From an uncultured Prevotellaceae bacterium (GTDB taxonomy: Bacteria; Bacteroidota; Bacteroidia; Bacteroidales; Bacteroidaceae), in NCBI GenBank assembly GCA_947168045.1, contig CAMVKN010000008.1, forward strand, positions 1 through 64,000: a stretch of DNA of 64,000 nucleotides. Direction: 5' to 3'. Positions 32,841 to 42,086 of this stretch are shown here, piece after piece. Position 1 is the first letter of the stretch; each line of letters begins with the position of its first letter. The position numbers and the translations under genes are program-made. Below the pieces are notes generated by a model. That model was not told where the DNA came from and did no database searches. It worked only from the letters and a program-made list of their open reading frames with translations.

Positions 32841-34610
32841 ATGGAATACATCGTTTCGGCACGAAAATACCGCCCCATGTCGTTTGACACGGTGGTAGGT
32901 CAGACGGCGCTCACCACCACGTTGAAGAATGCGGTGAAGAGCGGCAAGCTGGCCCATGCCTACCTGTTTTGCGGCCCTCGCGGAGTAGGAAAGACGACGT
33001 GTGCGCGCATCTTTGCCAAGGCCATCAACTGCCAGAACCCGACACCCGACGGCGAGGCCTGTGGCGAGTGCGAGAGCTGCCAGTCGTTCAATGAGCAGCG
33101 GTCGCTGAACATCTTCGAGCTTGATGCCGCGTCGAACAACTCGGTGGAGCACATCAAGACGCTGATGGAGCAGACACGCATACCGCCTCAGGTGGGCAAG
33201 TATAAGGTGTTCATCATCGACGAGGTGCACATGCTGTCCACAGCAGCCTTTAATGCCTTCCTCAAGACCCTCGAGGAACCACCTGCACACGTCATCTTCA
33301 TCCTCGCCACCACTGAGAAGCACAAGATTCTGCCCACCATCCTCAGTCGCTGTCAGATATACGACTTCGAGCGCATGACCGTGCAGGACACCATCAACCA
33401 CCTGAAAGAGGTGGCTCAGAAAGAGGGCATCAGCTATGAGGAGCAGGCGCTGGCCGTGATAGCCGAGAAAGCCGATGGCGGCATGCGCGACGCGCTGAGC
33501 ATCTTCGACCAGGTAGCCTCGTTCTGTCAGGGCAACATCACCTATCAGAAGGTCATTGAAGACCTGAACGTGCTTGATTCAGAATACTACTTCCGCATCG
33601 TCGACCTGGCTGTCAGCAATCATGTGTCGGAGTTGATGGTGTTGGTGAACGACATCATAGGCAAAGGCTTCGATGGTGGGCTGCTCATACAGGGCCTGGC
33701 TCGTCACGTGCGTAACGTACTGATGGCCCGTGATCCGCAGACACTGCCTCTTCTGGAGGTCAGCGAACAGCAGAGCCAGCGCTATCAGGAACAGGCCAGG
33801 CATGTGGACACACGGTTCCTCTACGGGACGCTGCGCCTGATGAACAAGTGCGACCTGGCCTACAGGCAGTCGTCGAACAAACGTCTGCTGGTGGAGTTGA
33901 CACTCATAGAGATGGCTCAGTTGACGCAACCCGACGATGGCAGCGCGGGGCGCCAGCCCCGACGACTGAAATCCCTGTTTAAGCACCTGATGGCGGCCAC
34001 CCCAAAGAACAAGGTGGCAAGTCCATCGGCGCAGCCCGAAATGAAGCCGGCTCCACAGGTGGCCGCGGCTGCGCAAGAGAATGAGACGGGCACTGCTGCC
34101 CGTGAGACGACGCCAAAGCCCCAGCCCAAGCTGCGGCTGTCAGGCATTACCTCCTCATGGAACAACCTGCGTCAGCAGGATGGCCCCAAAAAGATGTCGA
34201 TACTGCCGGGTACGCCCGGCGCTGCCAGCAACCAGCAGGAAGAACGGCAGGAGTTCGCCCAGGAGGACCTGGAGCTTCAGTGGATGGCGATGTGCATCCG
34301 GATGCCTCAGCGACTGAGTGGAATAGCCGCCAGGATGAAGAACATGAACCCTGTCATCACCCAGATGCCCGCCGTTGAGGTGGTGGTGCCCAACGAGCTG
34401 ACCAAGGCTGAGATGGAGACAATCATGGGCAGCATCGTCAAGACCCTGCAGCTCTACTTGCACAACAGCGACTTGACCCTGACCCTGCGCGTAGCCGAGA
34501 AGCAGGCCATGGGCAGGATGCTGACACGAAGTGAGCAGCTTGAGGAGATGAGCCGCCAGAACAAGGCCGTGGAAATGATGCTTTCGGCCTTCGACCTTGA
34601 ATTAGCATAA
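32841..34610 (+). CDS. dnaX: DNA polymerase III subunit gamma/tau
   Basis: 589 residues. AAA+ clamp loader: Walker A FCGPRGVGKTTCARIFAKA, zinc-binding Cys set in CQNPTPDGEACGECESCQ, Walker B VFIIDEVHMLS, SRC motif ILSRCQIYDF. Domain III ends near residue 365; the rest is a Lys/Pro/Gln-rich linker and a C-terminal helical domain. I found no A-rich slippery sequence that would predict a programmed shorter gamma form. First gene of a rightward run to 39223. Confidence 0.95.
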   Translation: MEYIVSARKYRPMSFDTVVGQTALTTTLKNAVKSGKLAHAYLFCGPRGVGKTTCARIFAKAINCQNPTPDGEACGECESCQSFNEQRSLNIFELDAASNNSVEHIKTLMEQTRIPPQVGKYKVFIIDEVHMLSTAAFNAFLKTLEEPPAHVIFILATTEKHKILPTILSRCQIYDFERMTVQDTINHLKEVAQKEGISYEEQALAVIAEKADGGMRDALSIFDQVASFCQGNITYQKVIEDLNVLDSEYYFRIVDLAVSNHVSELMVLVNDIIGKGFDGGLLIQGLARHVRNVLMARDPQTLPLLEVSEQQSQRYQEQARHVDTRFLYGTLRLMNKCDLAYRQSSNKRLLVELTLIEMAQLTQPDDGSAGRQPRRLKSLFKHLMAATPKNKVASPSAQPEMKPAPQVAAAAQENETGTAARETTPKPQPKLRLSGITSSWNNLRQQDGPKKMSILPGTPGAASNQQEERQEFAQEDLELQWMAMCIRMPQRLSGIAARMKNMNPVITQMPAVEVVVPNELTKAEMETIMGSIVKTLQLYLHNSDLTLTLRVAEKQAMGRMLTRSEQLEEMSRQNKAVEMMLSAFDLELA

Positions 34611-34620
34611 CACACAGACT

Positions 34621-34983
34621 ATGAATACAAAGAAGATACTAAGTAAAACAAAAACTGCAGCCCTGACGTTCTTGAGGGTCAACAAGTACCTCATCGTCCT
34701 TGCTGCAGGCGTGCTCATTGTGGGATTCCTTGGCCAGAACAGTGTCATGGCCCATCTGCGCAACAAGGGCCGCATCAGCGAGCTGAAGAAAGAGATAGCC
34801 GAGCATAAGGCACTGACGAAGGCCAACCTGGAGCGGACCTACCAGTTGCAGACCGACGTTGACGTGATGGTGCGTGTGGCACGCGAGCAGCATTTCTTCA
34901 AGATGGCCGACGAGGACGTGTTCGTGCTGAGCGACGACGACCCGCGGCCCCAGATGTTGACAGGCAATGAGACCGTTGAGTAG
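34621..34983 (+). CDS. DivIC/FtsB-like septum protein
   Basis: 120 residues: a short cytoplasmic N-terminus, one transmembrane helix (about 24-43, YLIVLAAGVLIVGFLGQNSV) and a coiled coil (about 45-85, ISELKKEIAEHKALTKANLERTYQL), then a short acidic end with AREQHFFKMADEDVF. This is the build of DivIC/FtsB proteins, which act with FtsL and FtsQ at the division septum. Directly follows dnaX (10 bp). Confidence 0.82.
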   Translation: MNTKKILSKTKTAALTFLRVNKYLIVLAAGVLIVGFLGQNSVMAHLRNKGRISELKKEIAEHKALTKANLERTYQLQTDVDVMVRVAREQHFFKMADEDVFVLSDDDPRPQMLTGNETVE

Positions 34984-35368
34984 GCTGCAGAATGCCGTCT
35001 TCATCGTCGGGGCCCTACTCATGCTGGCTGGCGCGGTACTGGCTATGGCGGCACAGGATGTGGCACCGTGGCTGTTTGCCGCCGGGGCCTTGGCTTTTAC
35101 CGCCATGCAGCTGCAGCAACGCTATGAGGGCGATAACTTCACCATACAGCGTCTGCGGCGCATTATGCTCCTGAGCGACGTACTGCTGATAGCCGTGGCG
35201 GCGCTGATGTTTGCCGACAAGGGAAATCCCTTTGGGCTGGAGCACCTGACGTGGGTGAACTATGTTCACAACAACTGGGTGGTGCTGTTGCTCATAGCAG
35301 CTGTCCTACAGCTGTATACTGTCATGAGAATAGACTCAGAACTGAAGAAGGAGAAAACGAATGCATAG
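34967..35368 (+). CDS. four-helix membrane protein, unknown
   Basis: 133 residues with four predicted transmembrane helices (about 8-28, 32-47, 64-83, 98-116) and small charged loops. It overlaps the DivIC-like gene by 17 bp, implying co-transcription. Genes of this type commonly follow divIC in Bacteroidales, but I know of no function. Confidence 0.75.
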   Translation: MRPLSRLQNAVFIVGALLMLAGAVLAMAAQDVAPWLFAAGALAFTAMQLQQRYEGDNFTIQRLRRIMLLSDVLLIAVAALMFADKGNPFGLEHLTWVNYVHNNWVVLLLIAAVLQLYTVMRIDSELKKEKTNA

Positions 35369-35383
35369 AATCTATTAATAACA

Positions 35384-36136
35384 ATGTCTACTAACAAAGT
35401 AATTTATGCTGTTCTGACCGTGGTCGTCATGGTCACGGCGTGTGCAGAACAGACCACTGAGTTGTATAACATTCAGGGATCGTCGTCGGTGTCGGTTCTC
35501 GACGGTAGCAAGCTCTACCTGAAGGTGCTGATGGGCGATGAGATGAAGAACATCGACTCATGCGAGGTGGTGCACGGCGACTTCGGGTTTAGCGGACAGC
35601 TGGACTCCACCCGCCTGGCCCTGCTTGCCATTCGCGATGGCGGCATGCCCATTGTCATTGAGAAGGGCGACATCATGGTGACCATCGACAAGACGGGCAA
35701 CAAGGTCAGCGGCTCCCCAATGAACGAGAAGCTCTACGAGTATATCGACAAGCACATACAGCTGGACAACCAGCGTGGCGAGCTGGGCCACAAGGAGGCT
35801 CAGATGATTCTGAACGGGATGGACGAGCGCTCCATCAGGCAGACGCTTGCCACTGAGAACCAGCGGCTGCTGCATCAGATTGACAGCCTGGAGACGGGCT
35901 TCATCCTGGCTAATCTCGACAACGTGCTGGGTCCCTGTGCCTTTCAGATGCTCACCAACGACTATCCCTATCCGGTGCTGACCCCGCAGATAGAAGAGAT
36001 TATGGGCAAGGCCACCGACCGTTTTAAGAACGACCCATACGTAAAAGACTACTATTCAAAGGCCCGTGAGATACTGGCACGCATGAAGGGTGAGATAGAC
36101 AATGACTCCAACTCTCCGGCTGAAACAAATAAGTAA
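35384..36136 (+). CDS. DUF4369-like lipoprotein
   Basis: 250 residues with a lipoprotein signal (VIYAVLTVVVMVTAC-AEQ). The N-terminal ~110 residues follow the DUF4369 pattern (YNIQGSSSVSVLDGSKLYLKV..., FGFSGQLDS, MPIVIEKGDIMVTID), a beta domain usually found in front of a thioredoxin-like domain. Here no thioredoxin domain follows; the rest is helical (ILNGMDERSIRQTLATENQRL). Probably periplasmic, function unknown. Confidence 0.8.
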   Translation: MSTNKVIYAVLTVVVMVTACAEQTTELYNIQGSSSVSVLDGSKLYLKVLMGDEMKNIDSCEVVHGDFGFSGQLDSTRLALLAIRDGGMPIVIEKGDIMVTIDKTGNKVSGSPMNEKLYEYIDKHIQLDNQRGELGHKEAQMILNGMDERSIRQTLATENQRLLHQIDSLETGFILANLDNVLGPCAFQMLTNDYPYPVLTPQIEEIMGKATDRFKNDPYVKDYYSKAREILARMKGEIDNDSNSPAETNK

Positions 36137-36144
36137 GTTTTGCA

Positions 36145-37470
36145 ATGAGACAAATTTTGAGCAATGGCACCATAGTCAACGAAGGCAAGTCCTTCGTTGG
36201 CTCTGTTATTATAGATGGGGAACATATAGCCGAGGTTACCAATGCACCCATTGAACCATTACCCGGCGACCAGATTACCGATGTCAGCGGCTGCTTTGTG
36301 CTGCCAGGCATCATTGACAGCCACGTCCACTTCCGTGAGCCGGGGCTTACCGACAAGGCTGACATGGACACCGAGAGCCAGGCGGCAGCAGCGGGAGGCG
36401 TGACCACTTTCTTCGACATGCCCAACACCGTGCCGCAGACCACCACGCTGGAGGCCCTGGACGAGAAGTTTGAACTGGCAGCGCGGAAGAGCCACGTAAA
36501 CTACAGCTTCTTCTTCGGTGCCACCAATGACAACGCAGACCTGTTCCCACGGCTCGATGTCCATCACATTCCCGGCATCAAGCTCTTCATGGGCAGTTCG
36601 ACGGGCAATATGCTCGTTGATGGCGATGAAGCTCTGGAGCGTATCTTTGCTGAGGCACCGCTACCCCTGATGGCACATTGCGAGGATACAGCCATCATCA
36701 ATCGTAACATGAAAGCCATGCAGCAGCAGTATGGTGAAGACCCAGAGGTGTGGGCTCATCAGCTGATACGCAGTGAGGAAGCATGCCTGACGTCCACCCT
36801 TAAAGCCATCAGTCTGGCCATCATGCACGAGACCAGGCTGCACATCGCACATATCAGTACACAAGCCGAACTGGAGATGATTCCAGCTAACTGCCTCCAT
36901 GTCATCACTGCCGAGGCCACCGTGGGGCACTTGCTCTTCTCCACCGTCGACTACCAACGGCTTGGCACCCGCATCAAGGTCAACCCCTCCATCAAGAGCG
37001 TCATAGACCAGGAGGCCCTGCGACAGGGTCTGACCGATGGGCGAATCAGCACCATAGCTACAGATCACGCTCCACACCTTTTGACGCAGAAGAGTGGTGG
37101 CAGCCTACGCGCTGCCAGTGGCATGCCATCGATACAGTTTGCACTGCCCGCCATGCTGGGCCTGGTCAGTGAAGGGGTGCTGACCATTGAGCGTATGGTG
37201 GAGCTGATGGCCCATAACCCAGCAATAATCTTCGACGTCAGGAACAGGGGATTCCTTCGCCCCGGCTATCAGGCCGACATTACCGTGGTAAGGCCTAACA
37301 GCCCGTGGACGCTCAACGCCAGTGACATACGGAGCAAGTGCGGATGGAGCCCCTTTGAAGGACATGAGTTCAACTGGCGCGTAGAGAAGACGCTGTGTAA
37401 CGGACATATTGTATTCGATGAGGGTAGAGTAGACTCTTCCTATATCGGACAACCTGTTTCATTCAGATAG
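36145..37470 (+). CDS. pyrC: dihydroorotase
   Basis: 441 residues, amidohydrolase fold, class I dihydroorotase. Metal ligands in DSHVHFREPG; further motifs GGVTTFFDMPNT, MAHCEDTAI, IAHIST and ATDHAPH; the C-terminal strand carries GYQADITVV. Catalyses the ring closure of carbamoyl-aspartate in pyrimidine synthesis. Starts 8 bp after the lipoprotein gene and is followed by the metallophosphoesterase after 15 bp. Confidence 0.95.
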   Translation: MRQILSNGTIVNEGKSFVGSVIIDGEHIAEVTNAPIEPLPGDQITDVSGCFVLPGIIDSHVHFREPGLTDKADMDTESQAAAAGGVTTFFDMPNTVPQTTTLEALDEKFELAARKSHVNYSFFFGATNDNADLFPRLDVHHIPGIKLFMGSSTGNMLVDGDEALERIFAEAPLPLMAHCEDTAIINRNMKAMQQQYGEDPEVWAHQLIRSEEACLTSTLKAISLAIMHETRLHIAHISTQAELEMIPANCLHVITAEATVGHLLFSTVDYQRLGTRIKVNPSIKSVIDQEALRQGLTDGRISTIATDHAPHLLTQKSGGSLRAASGMPSIQFALPAMLGLVSEGVLTIERMVELMAHNPAIIFDVRNRGFLRPGYQADITVVRPNSPWTLNASDIRSKCGWSPFEGHEFNWRVEKTLCNGHIVFDEGRVDSSYIGQPVSFR

Positions 37471-37485
37471 TCAGATTGTTATAAT

Positions 37486-38481
37486 ATGCTTTCCATACGA
37501 TTACTTTTAAAGGTCCTGTACCAGCCTGAAGTTTACGTCTACATAGGGTGGGGGGTGTTGACCATCCTGTCGCTCATCCTTCTTTTCACTTGGAAGCGTT
37601 TCCGCAAGCGGTGGCTGCGCTGGACGCTACTCATTCCGCTGCTGCTGTGCTGGAAAGTGTTTCTTTGGGGAACCTACGTGGGATTCCAGAAACTGGAGGT
37701 TGTCCATGTGGAATATGCCAGCCATGACTTGCCTGAGTCATTCGACGGCTACAAGATTGTACAGTTCAGCGATGTTCATGTTGGTTCTTATACCGGTTGG
37801 CGCCGCAGCATCCTTCAGCGCGCCATTGACAGCATCAACGCCCAGCATCCAGACCTTGTGGTGTTCACTGGCGACCTCCAGAACAAAGAGGCATCTGAGA
37901 TTATTGCCTGCCAGGATATTCTGAGCCAGGTAAAGGCACCCGACGGCGTTATCTCAGTCTTGGGCAACCACGACTACCCCATGTATCTGGACACGGCGGC
38001 GCTTGGCAGCTTTGGGTGTTACCAGTGTCTGGGACGAACCGTTGAGGCCGAGCGAGCATTGGGGTGGAAGGTGCTGATGAATGGTCACATCACCATTCAG
38101 CGTGACTCCGCCCACATCATCATAGCAGGCATGGAGAACGACGGCGAAGGACGCTTTCCACGCAAAGGCAACATCAGGAATGCCCTTCGTGGCGTCAGCC
38201 GCGACGAGTTCGTTGTCATGCTCGAGCACGACCCCACGTCATGGAAACGCCTCATCCTGCCACACAGCCACGCCCAGCTGACGCTCAGCGGCCACACCCA
38301 TGGTGGACAGTTATCGCTGTTTGGTTTCTCGCCGGCCACCTTCCTCTACAACGAGGTTTATGGCCTATACCGCGCTGGCGACCGAGCCCTGTACGTAACG
38401 AAGGGTCTCGGTGGCGTCATACCCATGCGCTATGGAGCCACCGGCGAGATTGTGACCATCACGCTTCGTAGAAAACCTTAA
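37486..38481 (+). CDS. membrane-bound metallophosphoesterase
   Basis: 331 residues. Two N-terminal hydrophobic helices (about 15-35 and 45-65) anchor a calcineurin-like domain with all metal motifs: SDVHVGSY, FTGDLQN, LGNHDYP, LEHDPTSW and SGHTHGGQLS. This matches the YkuE/LpxH-like membrane phosphoesterase family; the substrate is not clear. Neighbouring acyltransferase might hint at envelope lipid work (inference). Confidence 0.88.
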   Translation: MLSIRLLLKVLYQPEVYVYIGWGVLTILSLILLFTWKRFRKRWLRWTLLIPLLLCWKVFLWGTYVGFQKLEVVHVEYASHDLPESFDGYKIVQFSDVHVGSYTGWRRSILQRAIDSINAQHPDLVVFTGDLQNKEASEIIACQDILSQVKAPDGVISVLGNHDYPMYLDTAALGSFGCYQCLGRTVEAERALGWKVLMNGHITIQRDSAHIIIAGMENDGEGRFPRKGNIRNALRGVSRDEFVVMLEHDPTSWKRLILPHSHAQLTLSGHTHGGQLSLFGFSPATFLYNEVYGLYRAGDRALYVTKGLGGVIPMRYGATGEIVTITLRRKP

Positions 38482-38497
38482 ATCAAAGAGAAGAACA

Positions 38498-39223
38498 ATG
38501 AAATACCTTTACCGCATCTATCAGTTGCTGATAGCCCTGCCCCTGGGACTGCTTGCCACCATCATCACCGCGCTTGTCGTCGTCATAGGCTGTTCCTTGG
38601 GAGGGGGGCATTTCTGGGGCTATTATCCTGGACGTCTATGGTCGCGTGTCATTCTGTGGCTACTGCTCATACCCGTGAAGGTGGAGGGCCACGCCCAGCT
38701 GGAAAAGAATCAGTCATACGTCTTCGTTGCCAACCACCAGGGAGCCTTTGACATCTTTCTTATCTATGGCTATCTGGGGCGCAACTTCAAGTGGATGATG
38801 AAGCAGTCGCTGCGCAAGCTTCCGTTCGTGGGCTGGGCCTGCGAGAAGTCAAAGCAGATTTTCGTCGACAAGAGTGGCCCCAGTCGCATCAAGAAGACAT
38901 ACGAGGATGCCCGGCGGACGCTCCAGAACGGCACCAGCGTGACCGTCTTTCCCGAGGGAGCCCGAACTTTCACTGGCAAGATGGGCAACTTCAAGAAGGG
39001 CGCCTTTGCACTGGCTGACGAGCTGCAGCTGCCTGTGGTGCCGATGACTATCAATGGCTCCTTCCATATCATGCCCCGCATGCGTGATGGTCATTTCGTC
39101 AACTGGCACCGCCTGCGCCTGACGATTCATCAGCCCGTCTATCCCGTGGGACAGGGGCCTGACAACGTGCAGGCCACGATGCAACAGGCATACGATGCCA
39201 TACAGTCGGCACTGGACGCATAG
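38498..39223 (+). CDS. plsC: 1-acylglycerol-3-phosphate acyltransferase
   Basis: 241 residues with an N-terminal membrane segment (about 8-30) and the acyltransferase motifs NHQGAFD (H-x4-D) and FPEGAR (glycerol-phosphate binding). Converts lysophosphatidate to phosphatidate in phospholipid synthesis. The gene ends inside its own terminator hairpin. Confidence 0.9.
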   Translation: MKYLYRIYQLLIALPLGLLATIITALVVVIGCSLGGGHFWGYYPGRLWSRVILWLLLIPVKVEGHAQLEKNQSYVFVANHQGAFDIFLIYGYLGRNFKWMMKQSLRKLPFVGWACEKSKQIFVDKSGPSRIKKTYEDARRTLQNGTSVTVFPEGARTFTGKMGNFKKGAFALADELQLPVVPMTINGSFHIMPRMRDGHFVNWHRLRLTIHQPVYPVGQGPDNVQATMQQAYDAIQSALDA

Positions 39224-39242
39224 CGATTCCAGTGCCGTTTTT
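39207..39242 (+). terminator. terminator after plsC
   Basis: CGGCACTGG and CCAGTGCCG pair across the plsC stop codon and are followed by TTTTT. Closes the run of genes from dnaX. Confidence 0.8.
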
Positions 39243-39319
39243 ATACTTGTTTTTCCTTCTTTTTTGCCCTTAGGCACGAAGTTTTTCTAAAATGTGTCGT
39301 TTGTTTGCAATAATCTTTG

Positions 39320-39327
39320 TACCTTTG
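39320..39327 (+). promoter_or_regulatory. -7 element of the nuo operon
   Basis: TACCTTTG, 42 bp before the nuoA ATG. A TTTG lies at 39300-39303, but 16 bp away, shorter than the usual 19-20. Confidence 0.5.
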
Positions 39328-39368
39328 CAGGCAGATTTCAAAAAAATTGTTATAACATTAGTTTTTTT

Positions 39369-39719
39369 ATGAATTTCACTTTGTTAGTTACCGTCATTAC
39401 GACGGGAATTACACTGGTGGCGGCAGCTTACATCATTGCTAAGCTTATTGGTCCGCGCTCGTATGCAAAGGTGAAAGGCGAGCCTTATGAGAGTGGCATC
39501 CCCACGCGTGGCTCGAGCTGGATTCCTATTCATGTGGGCTACTACCTGTTCGCCATCTTGTTCCTCATGTTTGATGTAGAAACGGTGTTTCTATATCCAT
39601 GGGCTGTAGTGGTGAAGCAGTTCGGTGCAGCAGCATTGCTGAGCATCGGATTCTTCCTGTTGGTATTAGTATTTGGCTTGGCATACGCCTGGCGGAAAGG
39701 AGCATTGGAATGGAAGTAA
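39369..39719 (+). CDS. nuoA: NADH-quinone oxidoreductase-type subunit A
   Basis: 116 residues from ATG 39369; the frame is open 75 bp further upstream but that would cross the promoter. Three transmembrane helices and the conserved KGEPYESGIP loop and LFLMFDVETVFLYPWAV, which identify NuoA. Membrane arm of complex I. Overlaps nuoB by 10 bp. Confidence 0.95.
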   Translation: MNFTLLVTVITTGITLVAAAYIIAKLIGPRSYAKVKGEPYESGIPTRGSSWIPIHVGYYLFAILFLMFDVETVFLYPWAVVVKQFGAAALLSIGFFLLVLVFGLAYAWRKGALEWK

Positions 39720-40423
39720 AGAAGCCAAAAATCAAGTCTATTCCCTACGAGGAATGGAAGGATAACGAGTCGCTGGAGAAGATTATCGATGAGCTGCACG
39801 AGGGTGGCGTGAACATCATCACCGGTTCGTTGGATCGCCTCATCAACTGGGGGCGCAGCAACTCGCTGTGGTCGCTTACCTTTGCCACCAGCTGCTGCGG
39901 CATCGAGTTCATGGCCTGTGGCTGTGCACGCTACGACTTCGCACGCTTTGGCTTTGAGGTGACTCGTAACTCTCCCCGCCAGGCTGACCTCATCATGTGC
40001 GCCGGTACGATAACCCACAAGATGGCTCCTGCCCTGAAGCGTCTCTACGACCAGATGGCCGAACCGAAGTACGTCGTTGCCGTGGGCGGTTGCGCCATCA
40101 GCGGCGGCCCCTTCAAGTCGAGCTACCATGTCGTGAAAGGCATTGAGGAAATAGTGCCCGTCGATGTATTCATCCCCGGCTGTCCGCCGCGTCCTGAGGC
40201 CATTCTCTATGGCATGATGCAGCTGCAGCGCAAGGTGAAGATTGAGAAGTTCCTTGGTGGTGCCAACCACAAGCAGACGGCAGAAGAGAGAGAGCTGGGT
40301 GTCTCGAATGAGGAGCTGACGTTCCGCAACCAGCTGGGCGACCATCGCCGTGAGCCCATTGTGGTGACTGAGGTACCCAAGGAGTTTGTTGAAGAATTAA
40401 AGAAAGAGGAGGCCGCCGTATGA
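39710..40423 (+). CDS. nuoB: complex I subunit B
   Basis: 237 residues from ATG 39710, which overlaps the nuoA stop. The N2 iron-sulfur cysteines are present: SCCGIEFMACG (tandem Cys), VGGCA and PGCPPRPE. It links the hydrophilic and membrane arms and is the last Fe-S cluster before quinone. The C-terminal ~60 residues (after PPRPEAILYGMMQLQRKV) are charged and longer than in E. coli. nuoCD overlaps it by 4 bp. Confidence 0.95.
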   Translation: MEVKKPKIKSIPYEEWKDNESLEKIIDELHEGGVNIITGSLDRLINWGRSNSLWSLTFATSCCGIEFMACGCARYDFARFGFEVTRNSPRQADLIMCAGTITHKMAPALKRLYDQMAEPKYVVAVGGCAISGGPFKSSYHVVKGIEEIVPVDVFIPGCPPRPEAILYGMMQLQRKVKIEKFLGGANHKQTAEERELGVSNEELTFRNQLGDHRREPIVVTEVPKEFVEELKKEEAAV

Positions 40424-42033
40424 AGTTAGAGTTCTTATCATTCGATTTTGAGAAGTTCGCAAAGGAAATGCAGAACTTGAAGGAGAAGAAAGGCTTCGAC
40501 TACCTGATTACCATCGTCGGCGAAGACTTCGGTGGCGAGGAGGGCCTCGGATGCATCTATATCCTGGAGAACACGAAGACGCATGAGCGCTGCTCGGTGA
40601 AGATGCTGGCCAAGACACAGGTGTGTGGCGACGGCATGTCGAGCAACGGCACCGGCGACACCGACGGGCAGCTCATCCCCTACCTTCCCACCGTATCACA
40701 CCTCTGGCGCGTGGCTGACCTGCTGGAGCGCGAGGTCTACGACTTCTATGGCATCGTGTTCCTCGGCCATCCTGACATGCGCCGTCTCTTCCTGCGCAGC
40801 GACTTCAAGGGCTATCCCTTCCGCAAGGACTGGAAGTTCGACGACAGCTACACCCTGGAGGACGATGACGAGCCCAACTACGGTTTGGAGTATTTCATCG
40901 ACAAGGATGGTAACCTGCAGTCAAAGCAGAACACCCTGTTCAACAACGACGACTATGTCATCAACATCGGCCCGCAGCATCCTGCCACCCATGGTGTGCT
41001 ACGCCTGCAGACCGTGCTCGAGGGCGAGGTAGTCAAGAAAATCTATCCTCACTTCGGATATATCCACCGCGGTATTGAGAAGATGTGGGAGAGCATGACC
41101 TATCCCCAAACTCTTGCTTTAACCGACCGTCTTAACTATCTGGGAGCCATGCAGCACCGCCATGCCTTGGTGGGTGTCATTGAGGAGGCCATGGGCGTTG
41201 AGCTGACCGACCGAATCAAGTACATCCGCACCATCATGGACGAGTTGCAGCGTCTCGACTCGCACCTACTGTTCACCTCGTGTGTGGCACAGGACCTGGG
41301 AGCCTTGACAGCATTCCTCTATGGCATGCGCGACCGTGAGCATGTGCTGAACGTGATGGAAGAGACCACTGGTGGCCGTCTGATTCAGAACTATTATAGA
41401 ATAGGTGGACTACAGGACGACATCGACCCGAACTTCGTGAAGAACGTGAAGGACCTGGTGAAGTACCTGCGTCCGATGATTCAGGAGTACATGGATGTGT
41501 TTGGCGACAATATCATCACCCACAACCGTTTGGAGAACTGCGGTCCGATGAGTCTTGACGACTGCATCAGCTATGCCGTGACCGGTCCTGCCGGACGTGC
41601 TTCGGGCTGGAAGAACGACGTGCGCAAGAACCATCCCTACGACATGTATGACAAGGTGGAGTGGGAGCAGTGCACGCTGGACAGCTGCGACTCCATGGGC
41701 CGCTATCTCGTGCACATCAATGAGATGTACCAGAGCTTGAACATCATCGAGCAACTCATCGACAACATTCCCGAGGGTGACTTCTACGTCAAGCAGAAGC
41801 CCATCATCAAGGTGCCCGAGGGACAGTGGTACTATGCTGTTGAGGGCGTGGCCGGTGAGTTTGGCGTCTATCTCGACTCGCGTGGCGACAAGAGTCCCTA
41901 TCGCATGAAGATGCGTCCCATGGGTCTCTCGCTCGTTGGCGCCTTCGACCCCATGCTGCGCGGCCAGAAGATAGCCGACCTCATTGCCACCTGCGCCGCC
42001 ATCGACGTGGTGATACCCGATATTGACAGGTGA
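40420..42033 (+). CDS. nuoCD: complex I subunits C and D, fused
   Basis: 537 residues. Residues ~1-165 are NuoC-like (LWRVADLLEREVYDFYGIVFLGHPDMRRL); residues ~185-537 are NuoD-like (INIGPQHPATHGVLRLQTVLEGE, HFGYIHRGIEKMWE, GRASGWKNDVRKNHPYD). A C-D fusion is also seen in E. coli. Forms part of the quinone-binding cavity. Confidence 0.95.
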   Translation: MKLEFLSFDFEKFAKEMQNLKEKKGFDYLITIVGEDFGGEEGLGCIYILENTKTHERCSVKMLAKTQVCGDGMSSNGTGDTDGQLIPYLPTVSHLWRVADLLEREVYDFYGIVFLGHPDMRRLFLRSDFKGYPFRKDWKFDDSYTLEDDDEPNYGLEYFIDKDGNLQSKQNTLFNNDDYVINIGPQHPATHGVLRLQTVLEGEVVKKIYPHFGYIHRGIEKMWESMTYPQTLALTDRLNYLGAMQHRHALVGVIEEAMGVELTDRIKYIRTIMDELQRLDSHLLFTSCVAQDLGALTAFLYGMRDREHVLNVMEETTGGRLIQNYYRIGGLQDDIDPNFVKNVKDLVKYLRPMIQEYMDVFGDNIITHNRLENCGPMSLDDCISYAVTGPAGRASGWKNDVRKNHPYDMYDKVEWEQCTLDSCDSMGRYLVHINEMYQSLNIIEQLIDNIPEGDFYVKQKPIIKVPEGQWYYAVEGVAGEFGVYLDSRGDKSPYRMKMRPMGLSLVGAFDPMLRGQKIADLIATCAAIDVVIPDIDR

Positions 42034-42039
42034 TTTGAG

Positions 42040-42083
42040 CAATCTCAAATCTCAAAACTCAAATCTCAAATCTTAAATCAAGA
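42040..42083. repeat. CTCAAAT-type tandem repeat between nuoCD and nuoH
   Basis: Five or six copies of CTCAAATCT/CTCAAAACT-like units fill the short space before nuoH. The opposite-strand version lies upstream of fbp at 16273-16305. Confidence 0.65.
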
Positions 42084-42086
42084 AAG

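Noticed and set aside
32841..34610. Programmed frameshift in dnaX
   Set aside because: I found no A-rich slippery heptamer with a following stem; the best A run (near 34188) lacks both.
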